Source: CAZVYJ01 sp964631565
Lineage (GTDB): Bacteria; Planctomycetota; Phycisphaerae; SM23-33
DNA: 27,848 nucleotides
Assembly (NCBI GenBank): GCA_964631565.1
Contig: CAZVYJ010000038.1
Coordinates: forward strand, 1-27,848
Direction: 5' to 3'
Positions within the stretch are counted from its first letter, which is position 1; each line of letters starts with the position of its first letter. Positions 13,370-21,340 of this stretch are shown piece by piece. A program made the position numbers and the translations under genes. The notes under the pieces were generated by a model, which did no database searches, had not been told where the DNA came from, and worked only from the letters and a program-made list of their open reading frames with translations.

Positions 13370-16300
13370 ATGACTAACCACAATAAGCTCTTTACACGAG
13401 CCGTGGCCGGTATTCTGGTTATTTTCTGTTCTTTCGCTTTGGCCTCTGGTCAAACAGTTCGACTTGATGATGTGCCGGCCTACGAATGGACTCATGGCTG
13501 CAGTCCGACCGCAGGCATGATATTACTGGGTTACTGGGATATCTATGGCTACACCAATTACATTTCGGGAATGAGCTTGTGGGAATATAACCAGGCAGGC
13601 ATAGAAAACGCCATAGCAAGCCAGGGGCATATTGATGATTATGCCTTGTACAATGGCGTGGAGGATTCAGAGGGCAATATTTATCCCGACATGTCGGAGA
13701 TAAATCCATCCGGTGCTCATGCCAACGACTGCCTGGCTGACTTTATGGGAACGTCTCGAAGCGCGTATGGATTATCATACGGCGCGACAAACTCCAGCCA
13801 AATAGCACAGGGAGTCGTTGATTATGCGACATGGAAAAGTTATTCGCTCACGGCAGGGGGGAACGACTATGCGATGCCGACGTGGGAAGAATTCACCAGT
13901 GAAATAGATATAGGACGGCCAGTTTTATTCTCAGTTGATACAGATAGAGACGGCGTAATAGACCACTCTGTTACTGCTTTTGCTTACAGAATCTACAATG
14001 GTGTTCAGCAGTATGCTTGTAGGGATACATGGAGTTCATCAACCAGCACCATCTCATGGAAGACATTCAGGGAAGTTTCCGACGCATATAGCTGGGGAAT
14101 TGGCGGGTGGACCACTTTTCGGCCCGGAGAAACTACCGTCGATGCCGAACGACTCTCGGACAGCGGTGACTGGAACGATCCCGATTCCTGGTCCTCGACG
14201 CCGACCATGAGCACATATGCTTACGTTGCCGCGGGCAAGCCGATGACAATATCAGGCGCGGCACAGGCCGGCTATCTGCTCAGCATGGATAATGTGACGA
14301 TTAACGGAGGCAGCCTTGCCGTTTCAAGTATGCATGTCGATGGAAATCTGACATTGAACAGCGGCCAGATTACATCCGTAAACGGCATCAGCGTCGACGG
14401 TCGTTTCGAATGGCTCGGGGGCTCAATACAGGGCACAATAACCGGGCGGGGCACGTTTTATGCGACCAGCAGTTTCAATGTCGGCGCCCCGGCCAGTGGT
14501 ATAGCAATTGACGGGTGCAATACGGTCGAACTGGCTGATGGAGTTAATATAAGCCAGTCCAGCGGCAACACCATATTGCGACACATCTATCTTGGTAAAA
14601 ACGCGGGGGAAACGAATACCTTCAATTACAACAGCTCCGGACTGCTGCGAGGATATAACATATATATCGGCCATACCGGTACAGGTTATCTCAATCAGAA
14701 TGGTGGCGAGTGCGTGACCGACAACGATTTATACATCGCCTATCAACCTGGCAGCTATGGAAGATATGTACTTGATAACGGCAGTGTTGAGGCTAAGTAT
14801 TTGCTGGTCGGACTGCAAGGCGATGGTAAGTTCACTCAAAATAATGGGACAGTAAGTGTAGCCTCCGGTCTTTATTTGGGAGGAGCAGCTGGAAACCAGG
14901 CCATATATGAGATTAATGATGGCGAATTGACAGTCAATACAATGAGCATGGAGTCGAGTACCGGCACCAACAAGCGATTTGTTCTGAATGGCGGAAGCGT
15001 ACAGGTTACAAATCTGTTTCAATTAAGAGAGGGCGATGCGACATCGGGCTTTTTCATGAGCGGCGGATCATTCAATGCTCATGACACATTTATTCACCCT
15101 AACTCATTATTCAGGCAGTCGGGCGGTTCTTATACTGCTGAGGCGTTGACGGTTAAAGAGGGGGGAACATATGAAATGTCAGCCGGTTCTCTCAATGTGA
15201 CGGATGCCCTGAAAGTCGAAGGCTTAATGGACCTTGAAAACGGTAGTCCGACAATCAGTTTCGACTCTTCCTTAGGATATTTCGGAGACGGCAGCCTGCA
15301 GAATTATTCATTCGCTAATGTTTCTATTTCTGAAGATTCGCTGGTTCGATTCCCTGAAGGCTTTAATCCGGCTGTTGAATTCCAGAACGGCTCATATACC
15401 TGCAATGGTGTCGAATACATTGCAGGCAATACGTGCGTAATAGGTGCAGGGCAGAATCTTACCACCTCCATTATAGAATTTGATATCGACGACCATGTTG
15501 ACTGTTACGGCAGCTTCCGGAATCTGCTGTCAATATACAACTCAGGAAACTTTAATTTTACAAAAGGCCTCTATTTGCATGCCGGCGCTTCCGTTGATCT
15601 CGGAGTCTGCGATCTGACCGTCAGAAATGAAATTTCAGGCATGGAGGCGGGCAGTACGCTGTTTTGTCATTCCATGATCGTCGGTAACGAACAGCCGGGC
15701 AAGTTTATACAATACGGTGGCACCAATACTGTCGAAGCTACAAGCGATTGCCAATTAGAAATCGGCTATCTTACGACCGCCAGCGGTGTATATGAACTGC
15801 ACGACGGTCTCCTTGACTCCAAAGGGCATACCCGAATCGGCGGCCACGGTGCTGGAAGGTTTATCCAGACAGGCGGTACGCATAGAACGGGCGACTTGTG
15901 GCTTTATTCCAGTTACGATGTTAGTGGCGGTGCCAGCTACTATGAAATGCAGACTGGCAGTTTATATGTTGATGAGGACTTGTATGTTTCAGGGAGAAAC
16001 CCTGGGGGAATGGCCTATTTCATTCAAACCGGAGGAACAGTAGTAACCCAGGACTTAAGCTTGTCTGGTTATGAGGAAACCACCAGGGGGTGCTACCAGA
16101 TAAGTGACGGTACCCTGACTGTGACACGTGACCTGATCGCCAGAATAGGATCTTTCATTCAAACCGGCGGTACAGTGACCACGGTGGGATTCAGCCTGGG
16201 TGACGATGACTGTCCGGCGGTGGCCGAATTCAGGGGCGGAAAACTGAATGCTACGGATGAAATGTTTCTCTATAATCCGGCTTATCAGTACGACGGCCAC

Positions 16301-17356
16301 GAAAACACGTGTGCCACAATGTTGCTGCTGAGTTCGTCATATGTCCAGTATGGCGGGACAACCAGTGTCACTGGCCAGTTTAACCTCGGAGGATGGTCGC
16401 CGGACTCCGGCAGTCGTTACGAAATGCATGGCGGAGAATTCAATGCTGCCAATGCATATATAGGCTACTACACGGCCTACGGCACGTTTGCGCAAACGGC
16501 GGGCAAGGCCACGTTTTCCACCTCGTTGAACATCGGCGACAGTAGATATTTCGGATTATATGATGTCGGGGGAAATTACGAAATATCAGGCGGGGAGCTT
16601 ACTGCCGGGGCTTTGTATGTCGGTTGCCAGGGATACGGTACTTTGGACATCCAGGATTCTTCAGCCGATATTACTGTTACCAAGTACCTCTATTTGGGCC
16701 AGGATGCTTACCTGCTGGCCGTGCCCGGTTCGAGCATCGAGATAAGTTCCTCGTTGTTGCAGATGTTCCGTAACGAGTCCACTAATGATGCGAATTTGTC
16801 CGGGTTTGCAAATCTGACTCTGGTTATGAAACCGTCAAGTGCAACTGGCACGTTCGAGGTGGCCGGCCAGGACATGGGGGCCGTGACTGCAGGGTGGGTT
16901 GATAACTTTGTTCTTAACACACTGGAACTTGGCGGAGTTAATGGTGGCAAGATTCGCCTGGTCGATAACTTTGATAATCAAGAGGATGGAGGTGCAGTTG
17001 AAGCCCTCTATGTGTCCAATCTTGTTTTTAATGCCGGGGGTCAAGTCGATCTGAACGGCCTGAGTCTCTATTATCTCAACGGCGGCGATCCAAAGCAGTT
17101 GTTCATCGGAGATTGTAACCTTGATGGTAGTGTGGACTTGCTGGATCTCGATACGCTGGCCTACAACTGGGGCAACAGTATAGATGTCGATTGGGCCGAG
17201 GGCGACTTCAATGGTGACGGAAAAATCGACCTGCTGGACCTTAATTTAATAGCTGCAAACTGGGGCAGCGCTCCAGCTCTTGGCAATGTTCCCGAACCGG
17301 CGACGCTCAGTATATTGGCCATCGGCGGCCTGGCGATGCTGAGACGCAGGCGGTAG
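13370..17356 (+). CDS. Secreted C39-like peptidase / beta-repeat / dockerin / PEP-CTERM protein
   Basis: The 1328-aa protein starts with a Sec signal peptide (1-27). Residues 28-252 resemble a papain-fold C39-like peptidase: C44 in THGCSPTAGM, H199 in VIDHSVTAF and D219 in CRDTW could be the Cys-His-Asp triad. Residues 255-1240 are beta-strand repeats of the form GxFxQxGGxxxVxxxLxLG, typical of large planctomycete surface proteins. Two type I dockerin calcium repeats follow (1248-1268 and 1279-1299, both with DLLDL and NWG). The C-terminus (1306-1328) is a PEP-CTERM signal: VPEP, a hydrophobic helix, then RRRR. Such signals are cut by exosortases when proteins go to the envelope or matrix. 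Cohesin partner and substrate are unknown. The gene is intact and looks less GC-rich than the 18-24 kb genes. Confidence 0.85.
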   Translation: MTNHNKLFTRAVAGILVIFCSFALASGQTVRLDDVPAYEWTHGCSPTAGMILLGYWDIYGYTNYISGMSLWEYNQAGIENAIASQGHIDDYALYNGVEDSEGNIYPDMSEINPSGAHANDCLADFMGTSRSAYGLSYGATNSSQIAQGVVDYATWKSYSLTAGGNDYAMPTWEEFTSEIDIGRPVLFSVDTDRDGVIDHSVTAFAYRIYNGVQQYACRDTWSSSTSTISWKTFREVSDAYSWGIGGWTTFRPGETTVDAERLSDSGDWNDPDSWSSTPTMSTYAYVAAGKPMTISGAAQAGYLLSMDNVTINGGSLAVSSMHVDGNLTLNSGQITSVNGISVDGRFEWLGGSIQGTITGRGTFYATSSFNVGAPASGIAIDGCNTVELADGVNISQSSGNTILRHIYLGKNAGETNTFNYNSSGLLRGYNIYIGHTGTGYLNQNGGECVTDNDLYIAYQPGSYGRYVLDNGSVEAKYLLVGLQGDGKFTQNNGTVSVASGLYLGGAAGNQAIYEINDGELTVNTMSMESSTGTNKRFVLNGGSVQVTNLFQLREGDATSGFFMSGGSFNAHDTFIHPNSLFRQSGGSYTAEALTVKEGGTYEMSAGSLNVTDALKVEGLMDLENGSPTISFDSSLGYFGDGSLQNYSFANVSISEDSLVRFPEGFNPAVEFQNGSYTCNGVEYIAGNTCVIGAGQNLTTSIIEFDIDDHVDCYGSFRNLLSIYNSGNFNFTKGLYLHAGASVDLGVCDLTVRNEISGMEAGSTLFCHSMIVGNEQPGKFIQYGGTNTVEATSDCQLEIGYLTTASGVYELHDGLLDSKGHTRIGGHGAGRFIQTGGTHRTGDLWLYSSYDVSGGASYYEMQTGSLYVDEDLYVSGRNPGGMAYFIQTGGTVVTQDLSLSGYEETTRGCYQISDGTLTVTRDLIARIGSFIQTGGTVTTVGFSLGDDDCPAVAEFRGGKLNATDEMFLYNPAYQYDGHENTCATMLLLSSSYVQYGGTTSVTGQFNLGGWSPDSGSRYEMHGGEFNAANAYIGYYTAYGTFAQTAGKATFSTSLNIGDSRYFGLYDVGGNYEISGGELTAGALYVGCQGYGTLDIQDSSADITVTKYLYLGQDAYLLAVPGSSIEISSSLLQMFRNESTNDANLSGFANLTLVMKPSSATGTFEVAGQDMGAVTAGWVDNFVLNTLELGGVNGGKIRLVDNFDNQEDGGAVEALYVSNLVFNAGGQVDLNGLSLYYLNGGDPKQLFIGDCNLDGSVDLLDLDTLAYNWGNSIDVDWAEGDFNGDGKIDLLDLNLIAANWGSAPALGNVPEPATLSILAIGGLAMLRRRR

Positions 17357-17400
17357 GATAATTGCTGCACAACTTCGCTCGATTGGGCAAAATGAATCTG

Positions 17401-17431
17401 ACAGGCGGTTCCTCCTTCGGGAACCGCCTGT
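17401..17431 (+). terminator. Strong stem-loop terminator after the PEP-CTERM gene
   Basis: ACAGGCGGTTCC (17401-17412) pairs perfectly with GGAACCGCCTGT (17420-17431) around a 7-nt loop, 45 bp after the stop. The downstream sequence is only mildly T-rich (TTCC), but the 12-bp GC-rich stem is convincing. It separates the PEP-CTERM gene from the GrpB-family gene. Confidence 0.75.
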
Positions 17432-17470
17432 TTCCTGTGCCGGCGAAACAGAAGTTCGGCCCCTGACGAT

Positions 17471-18028
17471 ATGCGATACATAGTGGAATACAAAAACATC
17501 TGGCCTGAGAGTTTTGAGAAGATAGCCCAGTCGCTTCGAGAGGAACTGTCCGCCGTCTGCCGGGTGCATCATGTCGGGTCCACCTCGGTGACCGGCATGC
17601 CGGCCAAGGATATCATTGATATTGACATCGAGTGTTCCGTTGGCTCGATGCGGGCTGTTATTGATGCGCTGAGCGAACTCGGCTATGAGCATGAAGGCGA
17701 CAAGGGGATAACGGGTCGCGAGGCGTTTCGGGCCATGCCGGGCTCTCCTGCGGAAAATCTTCCGCCGCACCATCTCTACGCCTGTGAGGAATCGGCATTT
17801 GAACTGCGCAAGCATATCGCCTTCGGGGATTTTCTCAATGCGCATCGCGACAGGGCGCTCCGGCTTGCGGAGCAGAAGCGGCTGGCCGACAGCAGGGCAC
17901 GTACACGAGGCGAGTACATACAGAACAAGATTCAGGCCTATTCTGCGATTACTGCCGAATCTCTCGAATGGACTGCCGGGCCGGAGCGTGCCTGGCAAAA
18001 GTTCATATCCCATGAAACGGAATCCTGA
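17471..18028 (+). CDS. GrpB family protein (nucleotidyltransferase-like fold)
   Basis: The 185-aa protein matches the GrpB (UPF0157) family, which has a nucleotidyltransferase-like fold and in some members is linked to CoA metabolism; its reaction is mostly unproven. The signature is clear: HHVGSTSVTGMPAK at 33-46 followed by DIIDIDI (47-53), giving the GS...DxD pattern of the fold. A conserved HHLYAC segment comes in the middle (about 98-103), and the end is helical and charged (LAEQKRLADSRARTRGEY). The ATG at 17471 is the first in frame. No good ribosome binding site is seen. The protein is cytoplasmic, and its isolation between two secreted-protein genes gives no functional hint. Confidence 0.92.
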   Translation: MRYIVEYKNIWPESFEKIAQSLREELSAVCRVHHVGSTSVTGMPAKDIIDIDIECSVGSMRAVIDALSELGYEHEGDKGITGREAFRAMPGSPAENLPPHHLYACEESAFELRKHIAFGDFLNAHRDRALRLAEQKRLADSRARTRGEYIQNKIQAYSAITAESLEWTAGPERAWQKFISHETES

Positions 18029-18361
18029 AGCTTCAGCCTGCCAGTATGGTAATAAAAACATTACCAGTGCTGGCATGACAAAAGGGTCTGATTGTTACAC
18101 AATAAGTAACACCGGTCTTCCCGTGGCGCGTCCATATTGAAAAGCTTCCATAGAATTGCTTTTTTCGCCTATACTTAAGGCGAGCCGCTAATATTGGCCT
18201 GTATTTTTATTATAAGTACTGGGCGAAAATGGCGAAACTTCGGTTCCCCGGTCTGGTTTGAAAGGTATTACCAGAGCAGCTGAAGCAGGAAGCATCCGGC
18301 GTTTCGTAATAAGCAACATGTTTTTGCGAACGTCTGTGCGAGCAAGATAAGGAGAATTGAC
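18029..18361. other. 333-bp intergenic region with several inverted repeats
   Basis: This stretch precedes the two-gene carbohydrate cluster and holds three inverted repeats. The first is TGCCAG (18039-18044) with CTGGCA (18070-18075), enclosing TGGTAAT/ATTACCA (18047-18053 and 18060-18066). The second is TGTTAC/GTAACA (18093-18098 and 18106-18111). The third is TCGCCT/AGGCGA (18165-18170 and 18178-18183). The first could be a hairpin ending the GrpB transcript; the others could be operator sites. AAGGAG before 18362 is the ribosome binding site of the next gene. No clear promoter was found. Confidence 0.5.
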
Positions 18362-21304
18362 ATGTTATCTGTCCGTGTCCTTCGCGAAGCAGGCAACCTG
18401 CGGGTTTCCGGGAGAGGCTTGCCGCATTTCATTCGGACAATCGCGGCTGCGGCGTCGGCTTTGGTGCTGACGTTTTCTGCAGGGCCGGCTCTCGCCCAGC
18501 AGCAGTCGGAAGACCCCGGCGAGCCGCTGTATCATACGGTCAGTTCGCCGGAGTGGCTGAGGTTGTGCCCGGCGTTCGCTGCGGCGCATCCTTACCCGGC
18601 CGGGCGGAACACGGTTTTCCTCCGCTATTACACCAATCCCATGCGTGCCGACCAGAACAACCCGCTCTGGACACCGACGTTCGGCGACTATTTCGATTAT
18701 ATTTTCCCTTATCAGGGGCTGCCCGGCATTACCTATCAGCCGGCCGGCTGGTCGTCTCCGAAAGTCGGCAAGGAAAACTCCATAAAGAACATTAACTATC
18801 TGGGTTTCAGCAAGGCCACCCGCATGATGCATCGCAAGGGCGTCTGGATCATGCCGCATCTGCCGGCGATGCAGTGGTGGGCGGCATCGTCATCGATGGA
18901 GTCGAGCCAGGAAGGCGCGCTGTATATCAACATGCAGCTTCTCTCGCAGAAAGACCCGCCCGACGGATTCAACTTCGACGCCTGGCTTGAAGCCGGCGCA
19001 GATATCGATGCAATCCGCAAAAAGGCCGACGAAGTGTTTCCAAAAGGTCACTACGTCATGCACGCCGAAAGCCACGTCGCCCAGCCGCCCGGGTTCAATT
19101 CGCACTACATGTACCTGTTCGGCCGGCGCTTAAAGCCGTGGAAAGACGATATGCACGGCATACATTATCTCTGGTTCGCGATTCGAGGCCTTCGCAGCCA
19201 CGAGTACGGCGACGACTGGGGCCAGAGAATTTTTAAACTGGCCCTTTGGGACACGCTGTTCTGGGGCGGCGCGAGCGGATACCTGGACCTTCCTCCGGCG
19301 CACTACTACGACCGCGACCGCATGCAGGACTACGTGAAACTGACGCGACTCCTGGAAAAGCACGGCGACCTGCTCGGGCTGGTGAAAGACCCGGCGCCGC
19401 TGCCGAAGAAAGACATCCTCCAGGACTACCTTGCCGTCAACGTGTTCGACGGCGCATCGCCTTCGTATTTCCGTACGGCCGATTCGCCCGGCAGCGACAA
19501 GCGGCTGTATTCTTTCAAGACGGGCGGCGCGCCGCTGAAATTCGGAGAAGGCGCGTATTACGAAACGATGCCGCCCATTCCCGATAATCCGCCGACAGGA
19601 GATATATTCTCAGTCCAATATGAGCCGGGCTATCACTTTGTAACCACCGGCATGGTCGACACGTGGCGCACGCCGACGCGGCGGGACGGCGAGAAGGTCA
19701 TCATACGCTCCGAAAACGGGATCGCTCGGTACGGCACATTCCCGAGCCGCGGGCAGACCATTCACGTGGTGCGGTATAAAAACATTCTCAGCGTCGGCCG
19801 AAGCGACGATCGCACGATTCATGCCATGGTAAACAAGAAATACACCGAGAACCTGGTCGTGGAGTTCCAGCTCAAGCGGTCGGACTTTGACGATAAGGAC
19901 TGCATAGTCGCCAGGCCGGTGATTAACCAGGAAGTCGTCGTCGACCTGAAAGATGTCTTCGGCATCGACAGCCTGCATACCGGCGACGAGCTTCACGTTC
20001 GGCTGTTCCGCGAACACCCGATGGACAGGTGGCATATTCCGTACCTGCTCTGCGACGAGGTGATACTGTTCGGCCGGGAGATGCGGACATCTGCTTCGAT
20101 CCGCAGCTGTCCCGATACGGTCGGCCGCGGCGAGGAAGCGGTGCTTGAGGCCGAGGTCGGCAACGACGGCGACAGGCCTGAAACCGTCCAGCTCACGTGG
20201 CAGCTGCCGGATGGCTGGGAAATCACCAAAGGCCGGCCCTCGGAAAAGCTGGATATCGGCTCTCACCAGGTTGTACGCACCTCGATTCATGTTCTCATTG
20301 GAGAAAGCGTACCGTTCGGCGGGCAGAGAATCGGTATCCTGACAAGCACAGGCGAAGAAGCCGGCGGCACTGCGGTTAACCAGGGCATGGACCGCAGGAC
20401 CGTCACTGTCGCTCCGCCGGAACTGATCAAGGCAGGCGACGACCGGAAGTTCATCAGCGTCGAGACGGGCGGCTTCGCGGGCGAGAAGGACGTCGCCATT
20501 CCGATTACGCATGAAATGCCCGTGCCCCAGCCGGGAGAATACATACATGTCGTCGAATACGATACCGACGGCAAGACAATCGGCAGCGAGATTGCAAGCG
20601 AGTTCGCGGCCATGAACCCGGGCTGCCCGCGTGGCGTGCTCGGCTGGATGGTTACAGGCGATGAAAAGCCGTACCGGAACTTCTGCATCGTCATGGACAA
20701 AACTCCGGTCAACCCGCCCAAGGACAGGATGCTGCTGGGAACCGGGTACCTGGCCATTTCGCCGGGCCAGACGCTCACCTCCGGCGTGAAGTGCAAGTAT
20801 GGCATATTAGAGGTGAAGATGGCCGTTCCGTATTCTCGCGAGAGCGACTGCTCGGTCGGGTTCAAAAACCCGCTTCCAGAGAACTGGGAGTATGAAAAAT
20901 TCGATCCCGACAACCCGCATAACTTCATCATGTGGCGTTTTCAGGACCGCGACGAGAACCCGATTGTGGCGATGTTCGACAACGGAAGCGGACTGGCCGA
21001 GATAAGCTCCGGCAAGAAGATAGATGTCAAAGGCTACGGCATTGTGGACTGCGATAAGGTCTGGGGCGACTACTGCTGGCCGGCCGGCAACGACAGGATG
21101 AACCGCTACGACCCAACCGGTTTTGAGCATACATACCGCATCGAATGGCAGCGGATGTTCCAGCGGTGGTATATCGATAACGAGCTTGTGTACGAGAGGC
21201 ATATCGTGCTGGACGAGCCTCTGCCTCTGGCTATCGAGAACCGTACGAAGGGCAGCATGTCTGTTCCATGGATTCGTGTTTCCACGCCGTATTGCCGGAA
21301 GTAA
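18362..21304 (+). CDS. Secreted multidomain protein, likely carbohydrate-active
   Basis: This 980-aa protein has a long signal peptide cut after about A45 (GPALA-QQQ). Residues 55-400 alternate strands and helices with many Trp/Tyr and acidic residues (GVWIMPHLPAMQWW, HYVMHAESH, GYLDLPPAHYYDRD) and may be a glycosidase-like barrel, though I cannot assign a family. Residues about 577-650 resemble a NEW3/CARDB-type beta sandwich (VLEAEVGNDGDRPETVQLTW). The C-terminal 190 residues (from about 790) resemble a GH16/concanavalin-type jelly roll: KYGILEVKMAVP, then HTYRIEWQ and RWYIDNELVYE. The GH16 catalytic ExDxxE motif is not evident, so that part may only bind sugars. AAGGAG is its ribosome binding site. 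The GH172 gene follows after 36 bp, so they form an operon. Confidence 0.75.
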   Translation: MLSVRVLREAGNLRVSGRGLPHFIRTIAAAASALVLTFSAGPALAQQQSEDPGEPLYHTVSSPEWLRLCPAFAAAHPYPAGRNTVFLRYYTNPMRADQNNPLWTPTFGDYFDYIFPYQGLPGITYQPAGWSSPKVGKENSIKNINYLGFSKATRMMHRKGVWIMPHLPAMQWWAASSSMESSQEGALYINMQLLSQKDPPDGFNFDAWLEAGADIDAIRKKADEVFPKGHYVMHAESHVAQPPGFNSHYMYLFGRRLKPWKDDMHGIHYLWFAIRGLRSHEYGDDWGQRIFKLALWDTLFWGGASGYLDLPPAHYYDRDRMQDYVKLTRLLEKHGDLLGLVKDPAPLPKKDILQDYLAVNVFDGASPSYFRTADSPGSDKRLYSFKTGGAPLKFGEGAYYETMPPIPDNPPTGDIFSVQYEPGYHFVTTGMVDTWRTPTRRDGEKVIIRSENGIARYGTFPSRGQTIHVVRYKNILSVGRSDDRTIHAMVNKKYTENLVVEFQLKRSDFDDKDCIVARPVINQEVVVDLKDVFGIDSLHTGDELHVRLFREHPMDRWHIPYLLCDEVILFGREMRTSASIRSCPDTVGRGEEAVLEAEVGNDGDRPETVQLTWQLPDGWEITKGRPSEKLDIGSHQVVRTSIHVLIGESVPFGGQRIGILTSTGEEAGGTAVNQGMDRRTVTVAPPELIKAGDDRKFISVETGGFAGEKDVAIPITHEMPVPQPGEYIHVVEYDTDGKTIGSEIASEFAAMNPGCPRGVLGWMVTGDEKPYRNFCIVMDKTPVNPPKDRMLLGTGYLAISPGQTLTSGVKCKYGILEVKMAVPYSRESDCSVGFKNPLPENWEYEKFDPDNPHNFIMWRFQDRDENPIVAMFDNGSGLAEISSGKKIDVKGYGIVDCDKVWGDYCWPAGNDRMNRYDPTGFEHTYRIEWQRMFQRWYIDNELVYERHIVLDEPLPLAIENRTKGSMSVPWIRVSTPYCRK

Positions 21305-21340
21305 CGCACGACAATCAGATATCACGAGCGGAGAATCATC

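Noticed and set aside
17246..18076. Minus-strand 276-aa ORF over the GrpB gene
   Set aside because: The plus strand carries clear GrpB motifs; the minus frame is arginine-rich shadow.
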